This document shows positions 1 through 7,907 of a DNA stretch of 64,000 nucleotides, piece after piece; within the stretch, counting starts at the first letter, position 1, and every line of letters begins with the position of its first letter. The notes under the pieces were generated by a model. That model saw nothing but the letters and a program-made list of their open reading frames with translations. It was not told where the DNA came from and did not search any database. Source of the DNA: Mycolicibacterium sp. P1-18 (GTDB lineage: Bacteria; Actinomycetota; Actinomycetes; Mycobacteriales; Mycobacteriaceae). The position numbers and the translations under genes were made by a program. The stretch is from positions 124,001-188,000 of the forward strand of contig NZ_NPKR01000003.1 in NCBI RefSeq assembly GCF_008329535.1, in the 5' to 3' direction.

Positions 1-23
1 GCCCCGCGCAGCGCTCGAGGCGC

Positions 24-476
24 TCAGCGGTGAAGTTTGAGTCCGTCGACGATCTTGTCCACCACCTTGCGCTCGGCGCGCACCGCCAGCCCGGCGACGT
101 CCAACTCGGCCCGGCGAACCGCCGCCACGGCGGCGCGGTTGGCGTCGTCGTGGCCGGTGCCGAAGAGTTCGGTGGTGAAGATGGCGGGTGTCACGCCGCG
201 GTCGAGCGCCCGGTTGAGCGTGCGGATCAGACGCGCCTTGTCGCCGCCGAAGACCATGACGGGCTGACCGAACATCGGCGCGTAACCCGTACCGTCGGCG
301 TCCTCGTACCCCAGCCCGATCGACTCCGCCGCAGTCGCCGCGATCCCGCTGGCCAGGAACGCCGTCACGTTGAGCTTCTGCCACGTCGGGAGGCCGTCGT
401 CCAGCACGACCGCGATCTTCGTGTGCAGGCGCAGTGTTTCGTCGGCCGCGGTTGCGGCCATCGTTAGTTCGCTCAT
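24..476 (-). CDS. DUF2000 family protein
   Basis: 150 residues from the ATG at 476; a TTG three codons upstream is the only longer option. The KIAVVLDDGLPTWQKLN opening, the central MFGQPVMVFGG segment and the RALDRGVTPAIFTTELF stretch match the DUF2000 family, which has a peptidyl-tRNA hydrolase 2-like fold. No catalytic role is established for the family and I infer none. It has no signal peptide or membrane segment. It stands alone, divergent from the lipoprotein gene at 681, across about 200 bases that contain a 6-bp-arm inverted repeat GCCGAA/TTCGGC at 518-534 of unknown role. Confidence 0.8.
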   Translation of the reverse strand: MSELTMAATAADETLRLHTKIAVVLDDGLPTWQKLNVTAFLASGIAATAAESIGLGYEDADGTGYAPMFGQPVMVFGGDKARLIRTLNRALDRGVTPAIFTTELFGTGHDDANRAAVAAVRRAELDVAGLAVRAERKVVDKIVDGLKLHR

Positions 477-680
477 GCTGGACAACGTAAGTAGATCGGG
501 GGCTCGCGACCACCGCTGCCGAACTTAATTCGGCTGCTGGCGCGCCGGCGGCAGGGTGGCCGAATTCGATGGGGGGATCGTGGCCACATGGCGAGCAGAC
601 GACGCCAGCCGATTAGGCTGGACGGACCGGTGGTCGCAGCGTCGCCTCCATGGTTCACCATCTTTCTCGGAGGGCTCTAC

Positions 681-1598
681 ATGCGTCGACGGCTAGCGAA
701 ACGGGCGATGACGCGAGCGGCGATCGTCTGCGTGGCGGTGCTGCTCGTCAACGGCTGCGAGGCTCGGGTGTGGGGTGCGCCGCCGGCCACGCCGTCCGCA
801 CCGCAAGCCCCCGGTCCGGCGCTGCCCGCGGCCCCGCCCCCACCCGCCGAACCGGTGGCGCCGCTCGAGGGACTCGACGCCCGCATCCGCCAGGCCACCG
901 CCGACGCGGCCAAGTCCGGGGCAGACATCGAAACCGTCGTGATGGACCGCGACACCGGCCAGGTCTTCTCCAACGGGAACGACGCGCCCTTCCCCATCGC
1001 GTCGGTGGTGAAGCTGTTCATCGCCGACGACCTGCTACTCCAGGTGGCGCAGGGCAAGACCCAGCTGTCCGACGCCGACCGCAAGTCGCTCGACGTCATG
1101 CTGCGGTCCTCCGACGACAGCGCGGCCCAGAACTTCTGGGACCGCAACGGCCGCAACGCCATCATCGGACGCGTGGTCGCCCGATACGGGTTGACGAGCA
1201 CGACGGCGCCGTACAACGGTCACTGGGACGTCACGCAAAGCACCGCAGCCGATCTCGTCCGTTACTACTCGAAGCTGTTGGACGGCACCGGTGGACTGCC
1301 ACCGGAACAAGCCACCATCATCCTGAGCGACCTCGCCCAGTCCACGCCGACCGGAACCGACGGATACCCGCAGCGGTTCGGCATCCCCGAGGGTCTCTAC
1401 GCCGAGACGGTCGCGGTCAAGCAGGGCTGGTTCTGCTGCTGGAGCGGATCCAACCAGCTGCACGTGTCCACCGGCGCCATCGGACCCGATCGCCGCTATC
1501 TGATGGCCATCAGCTCGCTCGATCCCACCAGCGCCGCTGCCGCCCGCGCCAACATGACCCAGGCCGTCAAGACGATGTTCCCGGGCGGACGGATCTAG
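681..1598 (+). CDS. Lipoprotein with serine beta-lactamase/penicillin-binding fold
   Basis: 305 residues. The ATG at 681 is preceded by a good ribosome site (GGAGGG near 670); an in-frame ATG at 588 has none and would bury the signal peptide. Residues 10-26 form a lipoprotein signal ending in the lipobox LVNGC (Cys26), followed by a Pro/Ala-rich linker to about 60. The class A beta-lactamase-like domain follows, with the nucleophile motif S108-V-V-K111, an SDD motif near 144-146 in the SDN position, and a K-Q-G in the KTG position (VKQGWF). It resembles mycobacterial LppW-type lipoproteins. The altered KTG motif makes strong beta-lactamase activity doubtful; a cell-wall role is inferred. Confidence 0.75.
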   Translation: MRRRLAKRAMTRAAIVCVAVLLVNGCEARVWGAPPATPSAPQAPGPALPAAPPPPAEPVAPLEGLDARIRQATADAAKSGADIETVVMDRDTGQVFSNGNDAPFPIASVVKLFIADDLLLQVAQGKTQLSDADRKSLDVMLRSSDDSAAQNFWDRNGRNAIIGRVVARYGLTSTTAPYNGHWDVTQSTAADLVRYYSKLLDGTGGLPPEQATIILSDLAQSTPTGTDGYPQRFGIPEGLYAETVAVKQGWFCCWSGSNQLHVSTGAIGPDRRYLMAISSLDPTSAAAARANMTQAVKTMFPGGRI

Positions 1599-1601
1599 CC
1601 G

Positions 1602-2045
1602 CTAGCGGTCTTCGTCCGACTGGCCGACCAGTGCGGTCACGCGGATCTCGACGCGCATGCCAGGCGCGCCCAGGGCGGCGACGCCGAGTTGTGTCCAGAT
1701 GGGCGCCCGGTCGCCCATCCGCTTGCGGAACTGCTCGACCATGACGCTGGTGTGGTCGTCGCCGATCGTGTCGGCGGCGGTGGGGACGTGGTAACTGTCG
1801 ACGGCGATGACGTCGGTCCAACTCGCCCCCACGGTGGCCAGGGTGCGCTCGACGTTCTCGAACGCCTGCACGATTTCCTCGTCGAGGGCTTCGGGAAAGC
1901 TGACGGGGAAGCTCAGGTCGCGGCCCCAGCCACCCTGCCCCGAGATCTCGACCCGGTCTCCCACGCGGACCGCCTGGCGGTAGTGCAGCATCTCGAGCAG
2001 GGTGTCGCCGTAACCGGGGGTGCTGGTGAAGATGGCGTTACTCAT
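1602..2045 (-). CDS. RidA family (YjgF/YER057c/UK114) protein
   Basis: 147 residues. Start ATG at 2045 (MSNAIF) chosen because GGAAGG lies just upstream; a longer frame from 2072 would begin inside the operator. RidA-family proteins hydrolyse reactive enamine/imine intermediates or act in degradative pathways. The YRQAVRVGDRVEISGQGG opening, the VERTLATVGASWTDVI helix and the C-terminal APGMRVEIRVTALV strand with its arginine are typical of the fold. It is divergent from the MarR gene at 2142 and shares its two operators, so it is the probable repressed target. It converges on the preceding lipoprotein gene with three bases between stops. Confidence 0.85.
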   Translation of the reverse strand: MSNAIFTSTPGYGDTLLEMLHYRQAVRVGDRVEISGQGGWGRDLSFPVSFPEALDEEIVQAFENVERTLATVGASWTDVIAVDSYHVPTAADTIGDDHTSVMVEQFRKRMGDRAPIWTQLGVAALGAPGMRVEIRVTALVGQSDEDR

Positions 2046-2065
2046 GGTGGACCTTCCTTCTGTTG

Positions 2066-2081
2066 ACTTCACGAATGAAGT
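2066..2081. promoter_or_regulatory. MarR operator candidate, site 1
   Basis: Perfect inverted repeat with arms ACTTCA and TGAAGT separated by CGAA, in the 96-base divergent region between ridA-like and marR-like genes. Its centre is 33 bases, about three helical turns, from site 2. The two copies in one short divergent promoter support cooperative MarR binding and autoregulation; binding itself is inferred. Confidence 0.7.
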
Positions 2082-2098
2082 AAACGTAGCACGATTTC

Positions 2099-2114
2099 AC
2101 TTCATGCGTGAAGT
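2099..2114. promoter_or_regulatory. MarR operator candidate, site 2
   Basis: Second perfect copy of the same arms, ACTTCA and TGAAGT, with spacer TGCG. It lies 27 bases before the MarR start codon, where a bound repressor would block marR-like transcription, while site 1 is nearer the RidA start. Confidence 0.7.
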
Positions 2115-2141
2115 TACAGGGTGGGTCGTTACGATGTCGAC

Positions 2142-2630
2142 ATGTCAGCGGCCAGAACCGGAGACGGCACGACGGGCCCGGAGTGGCTCGATCCGGACGA
2201 GAAGGAGGCCTGGACCGGACTGGTCTCGCTCATCTTGCTGTTGCCCAGCCGCCTCGAGGCACCGTTGCAGGAGGCCGCCGGGCTGACGCTGTTCGAGTAC
2301 CTGACCCTGAGTCACATGTCCGAGGCGCCCGAGCACCGCATCCGGATGAGCGAATTGGCCTACCTCGCCAACGGATCGCTCTCCCGACTCTCCAACGTGG
2401 TCAAGCGCTTCGAACAACGGGGCTGGGTGACCAGGGCGCCCGATCCCGACGACGGTCGGTACACCGTCGCATCGCTGACCGAGGCCGGCTACGAGGTGGT
2501 CGTGGCCGCGGCACCGGTCCACGTGCGCGCCGTTCGCGAGGTCTTCCTGGACCACGTCAATGCCTCCGACGGACGGGTGCTGGCGCGGATCGCCGCCAAA
2601 CTTCGCGTCCGTCCCGCCGACCTGGCCTGA
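2142..2630 (+). CDS. MarR family transcriptional regulator
   Basis: 162 residues from ATG 2142 (MSAART); the in-frame ATG at 2121 would add seven residues with no ribosome site. A winged helix-turn-helix occupies roughly residues 50-120: LTLFEYLTLSHM, then MSELAYLANGSLSRLSNVVKRFEQRGWV as recognition region, then the wing DPDDGRYTVASLTEAG. MarR proteins are dimeric repressors released by small phenolic or other ligands. The divergent RidA gene and the two palindromes at 2066 and 2099 point to control of that gene and of itself. The ligand is not visible. Confidence 0.9.
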   Translation: MSAARTGDGTTGPEWLDPDEKEAWTGLVSLILLLPSRLEAPLQEAAGLTLFEYLTLSHMSEAPEHRIRMSELAYLANGSLSRLSNVVKRFEQRGWVTRAPDPDDGRYTVASLTEAGYEVVVAAAPVHVRAVREVFLDHVNASDGRVLARIAAKLRVRPADLA

Positions 2631-2641
2631 TCGCCGACGCG

Positions 2642-3667
2642 TCACGACCTCGAGACGGAGCCGGCCGTGGCCGTGACGAGGTACTGGGCCCGATAACGTT
2701 GCGGCGCAACGCCCAGTGCCCGGCGAAAGTGGTGCAGCAGCGACGCGTAACTTCCGAATCCGGACTCCTCGGCCACGCGGTCCATCGGCAGCTGACTGGA
2801 CTCCAGCAGGCGTCGCGCCCGGTCCAGTCGCAGGCGCAGCAGGAGCTGCTGAGGCGTGGTGCCGACGTGCAGCCGGAACTGTCTGTTGAGGGTCCGCACG
2901 CTGGTCGACGCCTGCCGGGCAATGTCGGCAAGACTCAACGGCCGGAACGCATTCCGCTCCATCCAGGCAATCGTGGCCGCAAGGGGATGTTCGGCGTCGG
3001 TGGGGTCGGGATGCTCGATGAACTGCGCCTGACCACCGTCGCGCCAGGCCGGCACGACGAGCCTCCGGGAGGTCAGGGCCGCCAGCTCCGCGCCAGCTTG
3101 CTGCCGCACCAGGTGCAGACACAGATCGATGCCGGAGGCCACTCCGGCCGACGTGAGGATCCGGCCGTCGTCGACGAACAGCACGCTCGGGTCGACGTCG
3201 ACGTCGGGGTGACGCCGCGCCAACTCGTCGGAATACTGCCAGTGCGTCGTGGCCCGTCGGCCGTCGAGCAGACCCGCCGCCCCGAGGACGAACGCTCCGA
3301 CACACAGCGAGGCCACCTTCGAGCCGGCGTCGAAGGCGGCGCGCAGGTGCGCGACGATCTCGTCGTCGACCGGATCCGTGAAGTTCCGTATCCCGGGCAC
3401 GATGACGACGTCGGCACCCGCGAGCCCGTCGAGACCGTGGGGGGCGTGGATCTCGACACCACCCCATTCGGGGACGGTGCGGACACTCGGCCTTGGCGCG
3501 CAGATGCGCACGTCCCACCGAGCCGACGAACCACGCCCCAAGGACGTTCTGGACGGCTTCCGTTCGGCGACGGCGAGATTCGCCATGCCGAAGACCTGGC
3601 CGGGAATCATCAGCTCGAATCCCAACACCTGGTCCAGGGCGAGTACCGCAACTACCGTCGTGGCCAC
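2642..3667 (-). CDS. GlxA-type regulator (DJ-1/PfpI + AraC HTH)
   Basis: 341 residues from GTG 3667 (VATTVVAVLALDQVLGFE), which gives the normal family N-terminus; an ATG at 3715 in the same frame would overlap the upstream gene by 11 bases. Residues 1-175 form a DJ-1/PfpI class I amidotransferase-like domain with the nucleophile-elbow segment SLCVGAFVLGAAGLLDG and the DGRILTSAGVASGIDL strand. Residues from about 230 hold two AraC helix-turn-helices (LADIARQASTSVRTLNRQF and MDRVAEESGFGSYASLLHHFRR). It probably forms an operon with, and controls, the HD-domain gene 37 bases upstream. The start lacks a strong ribosome site. Confidence 0.85.
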   Translation of the reverse strand: MATTVVAVLALDQVLGFELMIPGQVFGMANLAVAERKPSRTSLGRGSSARWDVRICAPRPSVRTVPEWGGVEIHAPHGLDGLAGADVVIVPGIRNFTDPVDDEIVAHLRAAFDAGSKVASLCVGAFVLGAAGLLDGRRATTHWQYSDELARRHPDVDVDPSVLFVDDGRILTSAGVASGIDLCLHLVRQQAGAELAALTSRRLVVPAWRDGGQAQFIEHPDPTDAEHPLAATIAWMERNAFRPLSLADIARQASTSVRTLNRQFRLHVGTTPQQLLLRLRLDRARRLLESSQLPMDRVAEESGFGSYASLLHHFRRALGVAPQRYRAQYLVTATAGSVSRS

Positions 3668-3704
3668 ATCTTCATGATAGGCACCATTTCGGCCAGGTCG
3701 AAGA

Positions 3705-4394
3705 TCATGCCCCACCGGTCGCGTCGCCGCCGACCGGACGATCGTTCCAGCCCGAGGCGTCGAGGGCGTCGAAGAAGGTGACCGCCGGCGTCCGCGGGTG
3801 GCACAACTGGTGCACGTGGCCGGGGAACGTCATGGCAGCGCCCTTGGCGGGGTTCGAATCCACTTGAAGGGCAATGACGTCGGCCAGTGCGTAGCCCAGG
3901 TCGTGGCGCGGTAGCGCGGCGTGCACGCGGTCGGCGAAGCCCGCCGGCAGTGCCTCCCGCCCGTGCCCGACGACGTCGGTGCTGATTCCCAGTTGGGCCA
4001 CGGCGGCGACCGTCCCGAACCGATGCGCCAAGCCGACACTGGTGTGCAGGGCAATGGCTTCCCAGACGGCCCTGGTTCGCACGTCGTCGACTCCCTGGCC
4101 GACCAGGAACGCCGCGGCGGCGTCGGCTCCGTCGACCTCGAAGCGCTGGTCGCCGTTGGCGAAGTCGGTGGCCCCGAGATCATGCAGAACACAACTGAGG
4201 AAGACGAGTTCGTCGTCGTAGTCGACGTCGGCTCGAAGGCCCTCGGCCGCGGCGAGTTCTCGCGCGAACAGGTAGCTGCGAATGCAGTGGTTGTACACGA
4301 ATTCCGGTGACACCTCGAAGACGAGTGTTCGGGCAGCCGCCGACACCGCGGAGTCGGGGAGTGCGAAGGTCGACGCGGAGGTGGGTGTGGTCAC
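3705..4394 (-). CDS. HD domain protein, cyanamide hydratase-like
   Basis: 229 residues. It carries the metal-binding HD signature: a histidine in VYNHCIRSYLFA (about residue 36), the HD pair in VLHDLGATDF (about 71-72), and further His residues in ALHTSVGLAH (about 117). HD proteins of this size include cyanamide hydratase and HD phosphohydrolases; the N-terminal RSYLF helix and the GLAHRFG region favour the cyanamide-hydratase-like subgroup. Substrate unknown. The GlxA regulator gene follows on the same strand. Divergent from the reductase gene at 4578. Confidence 0.8.
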   Translation of the reverse strand: MTTPTSASTFALPDSAVSAAARTLVFEVSPEFVYNHCIRSYLFARELAAAEGLRADVDYDDELVFLSCVLHDLGATDFANGDQRFEVDGADAAAAFLVGQGVDDVRTRAVWEAIALHTSVGLAHRFGTVAAVAQLGISTDVVGHGREALPAGFADRVHAALPRHDLGYALADVIALQVDSNPAKGAAMTFPGHVHQLCHPRTPAVTFFDALDASGWNDRPVGGDATGGA

Positions 4395-4577
4395 GACAGT
4401 CCTTTCCAGAAGCTCGAGTCAACTGTGCGGGGACGTCGACGACCACGTCAGTGGCCAGAAAGCCAGATAACCTGCAGATCCGGCCACGGACAAACGGACC
4501 CCGAGGTGGAATGGACACCGCCGACGCACTGTTCCCACCGGGGAGGGGCCGGCACGACACGACCACACGGAGGCAGC

Positions 4578-5246
4578 ATGAAGATCGGCATCATCGGTGC
4601 GGGACTGATCGGCGGAACGCTGACACGTCGCCTGCGCGAGCTGGGACACGAGGTACGGGTGTCGAACTCGCGGGCTCCGGAAACCCTGGCCGACCTCGCG
4701 GACGAAACCGGTGCGACGGCCGTATGGGCCAAGGACGCCGCAGCCGACGCCGACCTCGTCATCGTGAGCATCCCGCAGAAGAACGTTCCCGATCTGGCCG
4801 ACGGAATCGTCGATGCGCGCAAGCCGGGGGCCCCGGTGATCGAGACGAACAACTACTACCCGCAGCAGCGCGACGGCGAGATCTCGGCCATCGAGGACGG
4901 CCAGGTCGAAAGTGCCTGGGTCGCAGACCACATCGGCGCACCGGTGTACAAGGTGTTCAACGGAATCTGGTGGAAGCACCTGCTCGAGAGCGGAAAGCCG
5001 GGCGGCACGCCGAACCGCATCGCACTGCCGATCGCCGGAGAAGACGGACCCGGCCGGACCCTGGTCCACGACGTCGTCGACCAACTCGGATTCGACCCGG
5101 TCGACTCCGGTCCGATCTCCGAATCGTGGCGCCAGCAACCAGGAACACCGGTATACGGCAAGGACTTCGACGCCGACCAGACTCGCCAGGCGCTGGCCGA
5201 GGCGACCCCCGAGCGCACGTCGGAGTGGACCGCGCGGACGTCGTGA
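4578..5246 (+). CDS. NADP-binding reductase, F420-dependent NADP reductase-like
   Basis: 222 residues; ATG 4578 with GGAGG five bases upstream. The Rossmann motif GAGLIGG sits at residues 7-13 of MKIGIIGAGLIGGTLTRRL, followed by a SNSRAPETL segment that in relatives contacts the 2'-phosphate of NADP, and then VIVSIPQKNV. This is the FNO/NAD-binding_10 type fold that in relatives passes hydride between F420 and NADP, though many homologues have unknown substrates. A paralogue lies at 25192. The deazaflavin-family gene at 5274 follows 27 bases later in the same direction. Confidence 0.75.
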   Translation: MKIGIIGAGLIGGTLTRRLRELGHEVRVSNSRAPETLADLADETGATAVWAKDAAADADLVIVSIPQKNVPDLADGIVDARKPGAPVIETNNYYPQQRDGEISAIEDGQVESAWVADHIGAPVYKVFNGIWWKHLLESGKPGGTPNRIALPIAGEDGPGRTLVHDVVDQLGFDPVDSGPISESWRQQPGTPVYGKDFDADQTRQALAEATPERTSEWTARTS

Positions 5247-5273
5247 CGCGGCCCGATCGCTAGGATCGGCGCA

Positions 5274-5639
5274 ATGGCGCAGCAGAGCAGACCCGGGTTC
5301 TCGGACAACGCGATCGTCCGCACCGTCAACAAGGTGGCGGTGATGACGATGGGCCTGCCCGTCGTGGGGCGTCTGCTGCGCCGCGGGCTAATCCGGATCC
5401 GATACGTCGGGCGAAAGTCCGGCAAGACGTTCGAGATCCCGGTCGGCTACCGCCGCTCCGGTGATTCGGTCACCATCCCGGTCGGGATGCCCGGCAAGAA
5501 GAGCTGGTGGCGCAACTTCCTCGGCGAGGGCGGCGCGATCACCCTCGTCGGACTCGACGGCCGCGACCGCACGGGCCACGCGGTGGCCACCCGGAACGAC
5601 CGCGGTGCGGTGTCGGTGCGGGTGCAGCTCGACGCGTGA
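5274..5639 (+). CDS. Ddn-like deazaflavin-dependent nitroreductase family protein
   Basis: 121 residues, about the size of single-domain FDOR-A proteins. The RIRYVGRKSGKTFEIPVGYRR segment is the typical family signature, and GKKSWWRNFLGEGGAITLV matches the conserved cofactor-binding core of Ddn (the M. tuberculosis pretomanid-activating enzyme) and relatives. Such proteins bind F420H2 and reduce quinones or nitroaromatics. The native substrate is not deducible. It sits just downstream of an F420/NADP-type reductase gene, a plausible functional pair. Its stop abuts the stop of the convergent methyltransferase gene. Confidence 0.8.
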   Translation: MAQQSRPGFSDNAIVRTVNKVAVMTMGLPVVGRLLRRGLIRIRYVGRKSGKTFEIPVGYRRSGDSVTIPVGMPGKKSWWRNFLGEGGAITLVGLDGRDRTGHAVATRNDRGAVSVRVQLDA

Positions 5640-6254
5640 TCAGCGCGGCGCGACCCAACGCCATTGACGGGTGGAGCACTCCCGGGCGCTAGGCAGCCGA
5701 TCCCGCACCGCCGCAACCACTCCGGGCCACCACTGCTCGTCGTAGTCGTCGCCGGAAAGCCAGCCTCCCGGTGCGACCTTCGGCAGCCAGCCGTCGATGT
5801 CGGCGAGCACGCTGTCGTACTCGTGGCGGGCGTCGAGGTGCACCCAGGCCAACGACCCGTCGGCGAAGAGCGCTGCGGCCGCCGGAGACGGACTGACCAG
5901 GAGATGCACCCGGTCGGCGAAGCCACACGCGATCACGTTGCGGTGCAGCTGCCCCGCGAGGGTGCCGCCACCGTCGGCGACGGCGGCGGCATGGGAGTCC
6001 TTGTCCGCGGTGCCCTCTCGCCCACTGCCGCGGCAGTAGTCGACGCCGACCACGGTGAAGTCGCGCTCCGACTCGCTCACCACTTCGGCCAGCGAACACA
6101 GACTGCGGCCGAGGTAGGACCCCACTTCGACGAAGGTGCTGCCGTCGGCGAAGGTCGTCACGGCCTGCTCCTGCAGGTCGCGCCAACCGAACCACCCGTG
6201 GATCTGGGACCAGTGCGAGACCGGTGCGACGTCGTCGCCCAGCGGTGTGCTCAC
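5640..6254 (-). CDS. Class I SAM-dependent methyltransferase-like protein
   Basis: About 204 residues from the GTG at 6254 (VSTPLGDD); a TTG at 6278 is an alternative, and longer frames overlap the upstream gene. The SAM-binding strand and loop is STFVEVGSYLGRSLCSL, the next acidic strand is FTVVGVDYCRG, and the later AWVHLDARHEYDSVLADIDGWLPKVAPGGWLSGDDY matches the class I methyltransferase core (Methyltransf_24-like). The substrate is unknown. It lies 34 bases downstream of the DUF2510 protein gene on the same strand. Confidence 0.7.
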   Translation of the reverse strand: MSTPLGDDVAPVSHWSQIHGWFGWRDLQEQAVTTFADGSTFVEVGSYLGRSLCSLAEVVSESERDFTVVGVDYCRGSGREGTADKDSHAAAVADGGGTLAGQLHRNVIACGFADRVHLLVSPSPAAAALFADGSLAWVHLDARHEYDSVLADIDGWLPKVAPGGWLSGDDYDEQWWPGVVAAVRDRLPSARECSTRQWRWVAPR

Positions 6255-6288
6255 GCGCGCAAAGCCGCTCTCGGACAACGCGTCCCGC

Positions 6289-6708
6289 TCACGGCGCGTC
6301 CGCGCTGACCTGGCCGCGATCGCTGACGGTGTCCGTCCAGCGTGCACCGTCCCACCACCGCAGCTCGTGACGGCCCGACGGGTCGGGATGCCAGGCACCG
6401 GCGGGCGGCCGGGCGATCAGGCCGAACAGCGCCTCGACGTTCTGGCGGTTCTTGCCCCAGTCGACGAGCCCGAACTTCAGCGCCGACGACAGCGTGACCT
6501 CCACGCCCGTCGGCACGGGCCGCAGGTGCGCGGCGAGGTTCTCGCCCCACGTCGCCAAGCCCATGCTCTTCGACATCTGGATCACCCCGGCGGCGGGGTC
6601 GGCGAGGGTCACGGTCATTCCGCTGGACGCGGCGGCATGGCACACGGCGTTGAAGACGCCGTCGTAGTTGCCGGGGACGAGGCGGGTTTCGGATGTCGAG
6701 GCGGGCAC
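6289..6708 (-). CDS. DUF2510 domain protein
   Basis: 139 residues from a GTG at 6708. The last 30 residues hold the DUF2510 signature (WHPDPSGRHELRWWDGARWT), common in actinobacterial membrane-associated or regulatory proteins. The N-terminal 95 residues form a predicted alpha/beta domain (NYDGVFNAVCHAAASSG, then ALKFGLVDWGKNRQNVEALFGLI) that I do not assign. No membrane segment. The start has only a weak ribosome site; an out-of-frame ATG three bases upstream is not usable. Function unknown. Confidence 0.65.
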   Translation of the reverse strand: MPASTSETRLVPGNYDGVFNAVCHAAASSGMTVTLADPAAGVIQMSKSMGLATWGENLAAHLRPVPTGVEVTLSSALKFGLVDWGKNRQNVEALFGLIARPPAGAWHPDPSGRHELRWWDGARWTDTVSDRGQVSADAP

Positions 6709-6731
6709 CGGAGCATTATCGCCAATCGCCG

Positions 6732-7808
6732 TCAGCGACGCGGTGTCGTGGTGATGTGCACGTGGTCGTAGTGGCCGTAACCCGACGCCTGCGGGCCGGC
6801 AGGCGTGTTGTAGACGCCACGCCAGATGACGTCCTGTATCCCGAAGCGAGCCGAGTTGCTCATCGCGAAGGCCAGGATCTGGTCGCCGAGCGCGATGCCC
6901 TCGGGGCTCTCGGGATTGGGGATCATGATGTCGATCGCGAGACCGCTGGGATGCCACGGCTTCGAATCGGGGCGCACCCCGTCGATCTCGGCGATCTGGG
7001 GGAACTGCGCGCTGACGGCCCGGGCCGCCAGGATGGTGTTGGGTTGCAGACCCGCCTCCGACGCGACGCCGACGGGCAAGGACTCCGGGAGTTCCGGAGC
7101 GGCGACGACGGGCGGTGGGGCGACGTCGCCCGGCGGCACCGCGGCGAGGGCCGGGACGGCGGCGTCGACGACCGCCTGCTGCTGCGGTGACAGCGCCGCA
7201 TACTGCGCCTCCGCCGCGGCGATCTGACGCAGCAGCTCCTTCCACTTCGCCTGCAGCTCTGCGCGCCGGCGGGTGGCCGACTCCGCGGCGGCACCGGCCT
7301 CGGCGGCCGACCTCTGCGACACCCCGGCGGCCGAGGACGCCCGATCCCGCGCCGAATGGAAGGCGGCCACCTGATCGGCGATCCCCGTCGCCATCGTCCT
7401 CTGCAGCGACAGCTGGTCGATCAGCTCCTGCGGAGAGGTTGCCGTCAGCACCGCGGCCATCTGACCGTTCTTGCCGCTGGTGTAGTTCATCGCCGCGATC
7501 CGGTCGAACGCGGCCTGGTGAGGCGCGAGCTCGAGGTTCGCGGCGTCCAGAGCTGCCAGGTCCGCGCGGTGGCGGTCGTCGGCCGCGGCCTGCTCGGCCA
7601 GTCGGGCGTCGGCGTCGCGCTGAGCCGCGGTGACGGCCTCGCGGCTCTGCACCGCCTGCTGGGACAGCTCGTCGAGCCTGGCCAGCGCATCGGCCGCCGG
7701 GTCCGCCCGCACCTCGCCCATGGCCATGCTCAACACCACGGCTGCCGTCGCCAGACCGCACGCCGTTCGCCGGAGGGAGTGACGGACACCGGTCACGCGG
7801 ATTGTCAC
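6732..7808 (-). CDS. Secreted coiled-coil protein with M15/LAS-like peptidase motifs
   Basis: 358 residues. An N-terminal signal peptide (about 1-36, ending MGEVRA) is followed by a long Ala/Gln/Glu-rich coiled coil (about 38-215) like that of RipA-type cell-wall hydrolases, a Pro/Val linker (222-245), then a C-terminal domain. That domain shows H286-PSGLAI-D293 and H349-x-H351 (YDHVHI), the spacing of zinc ligands in LAS/M15 D-Ala-D-Ala peptidases. I infer a secreted or cell-wall-associated peptidoglycan peptidase or a catalytically weak relative. GTG start at 7808; a GTG four codons in is also possible. Confidence 0.7.
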   Translation of the reverse strand: MTIRVTGVRHSLRRTACGLATAAVVLSMAMGEVRADPAADALARLDELSQQAVQSREAVTAAQRDADARLAEQAAADDRHRADLAALDAANLELAPHQAAFDRIAAMNYTSGKNGQMAAVLTATSPQELIDQLSLQRTMATGIADQVAAFHSARDRASSAAGVSQRSAAEAGAAAESATRRRAELQAKWKELLRQIAAAEAQYAALSPQQQAVVDAAVPALAAVPPGDVAPPPVVAAPELPESLPVGVASEAGLQPNTILAARAVSAQFPQIAEIDGVRPDSKPWHPSGLAIDIMIPNPESPEGIALGDQILAFAMSNSARFGIQDVIWRGVYNTPAGPQASGYGHYDHVHITTTPRR

Positions 7809-7907
7809 GACCCTTCGGTTCGAGGACCGATCCAGGCCCGACTGTCGACGTCCCGCGCAAGGCTACGAACTGACGTCGGCGATGTCTACTCGACGACGGG
7901 CCCGGTC

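Noticed and set aside
518..534. Hairpin GCCGAA-N5-TTCGGC between divergent genes
   Set aside because: Could be an operator, but arms are six bases and no regulator or second copy is near, so not listed as a feature.
1599..1608. 10-bp palindrome CCGCTAGCGG at the convergent stops of the lipoprotein and RidA genes
   Set aside because: Too short and made up of the two overlapping TAG stop regions; no loop for a terminator.
2108..3781. 557-codon open frame antisense to the GlxA regulator
   Set aside because: Basic, low-complexity translation that crosses the MarR gene in another frame; typical of GC-rich third-position bias.
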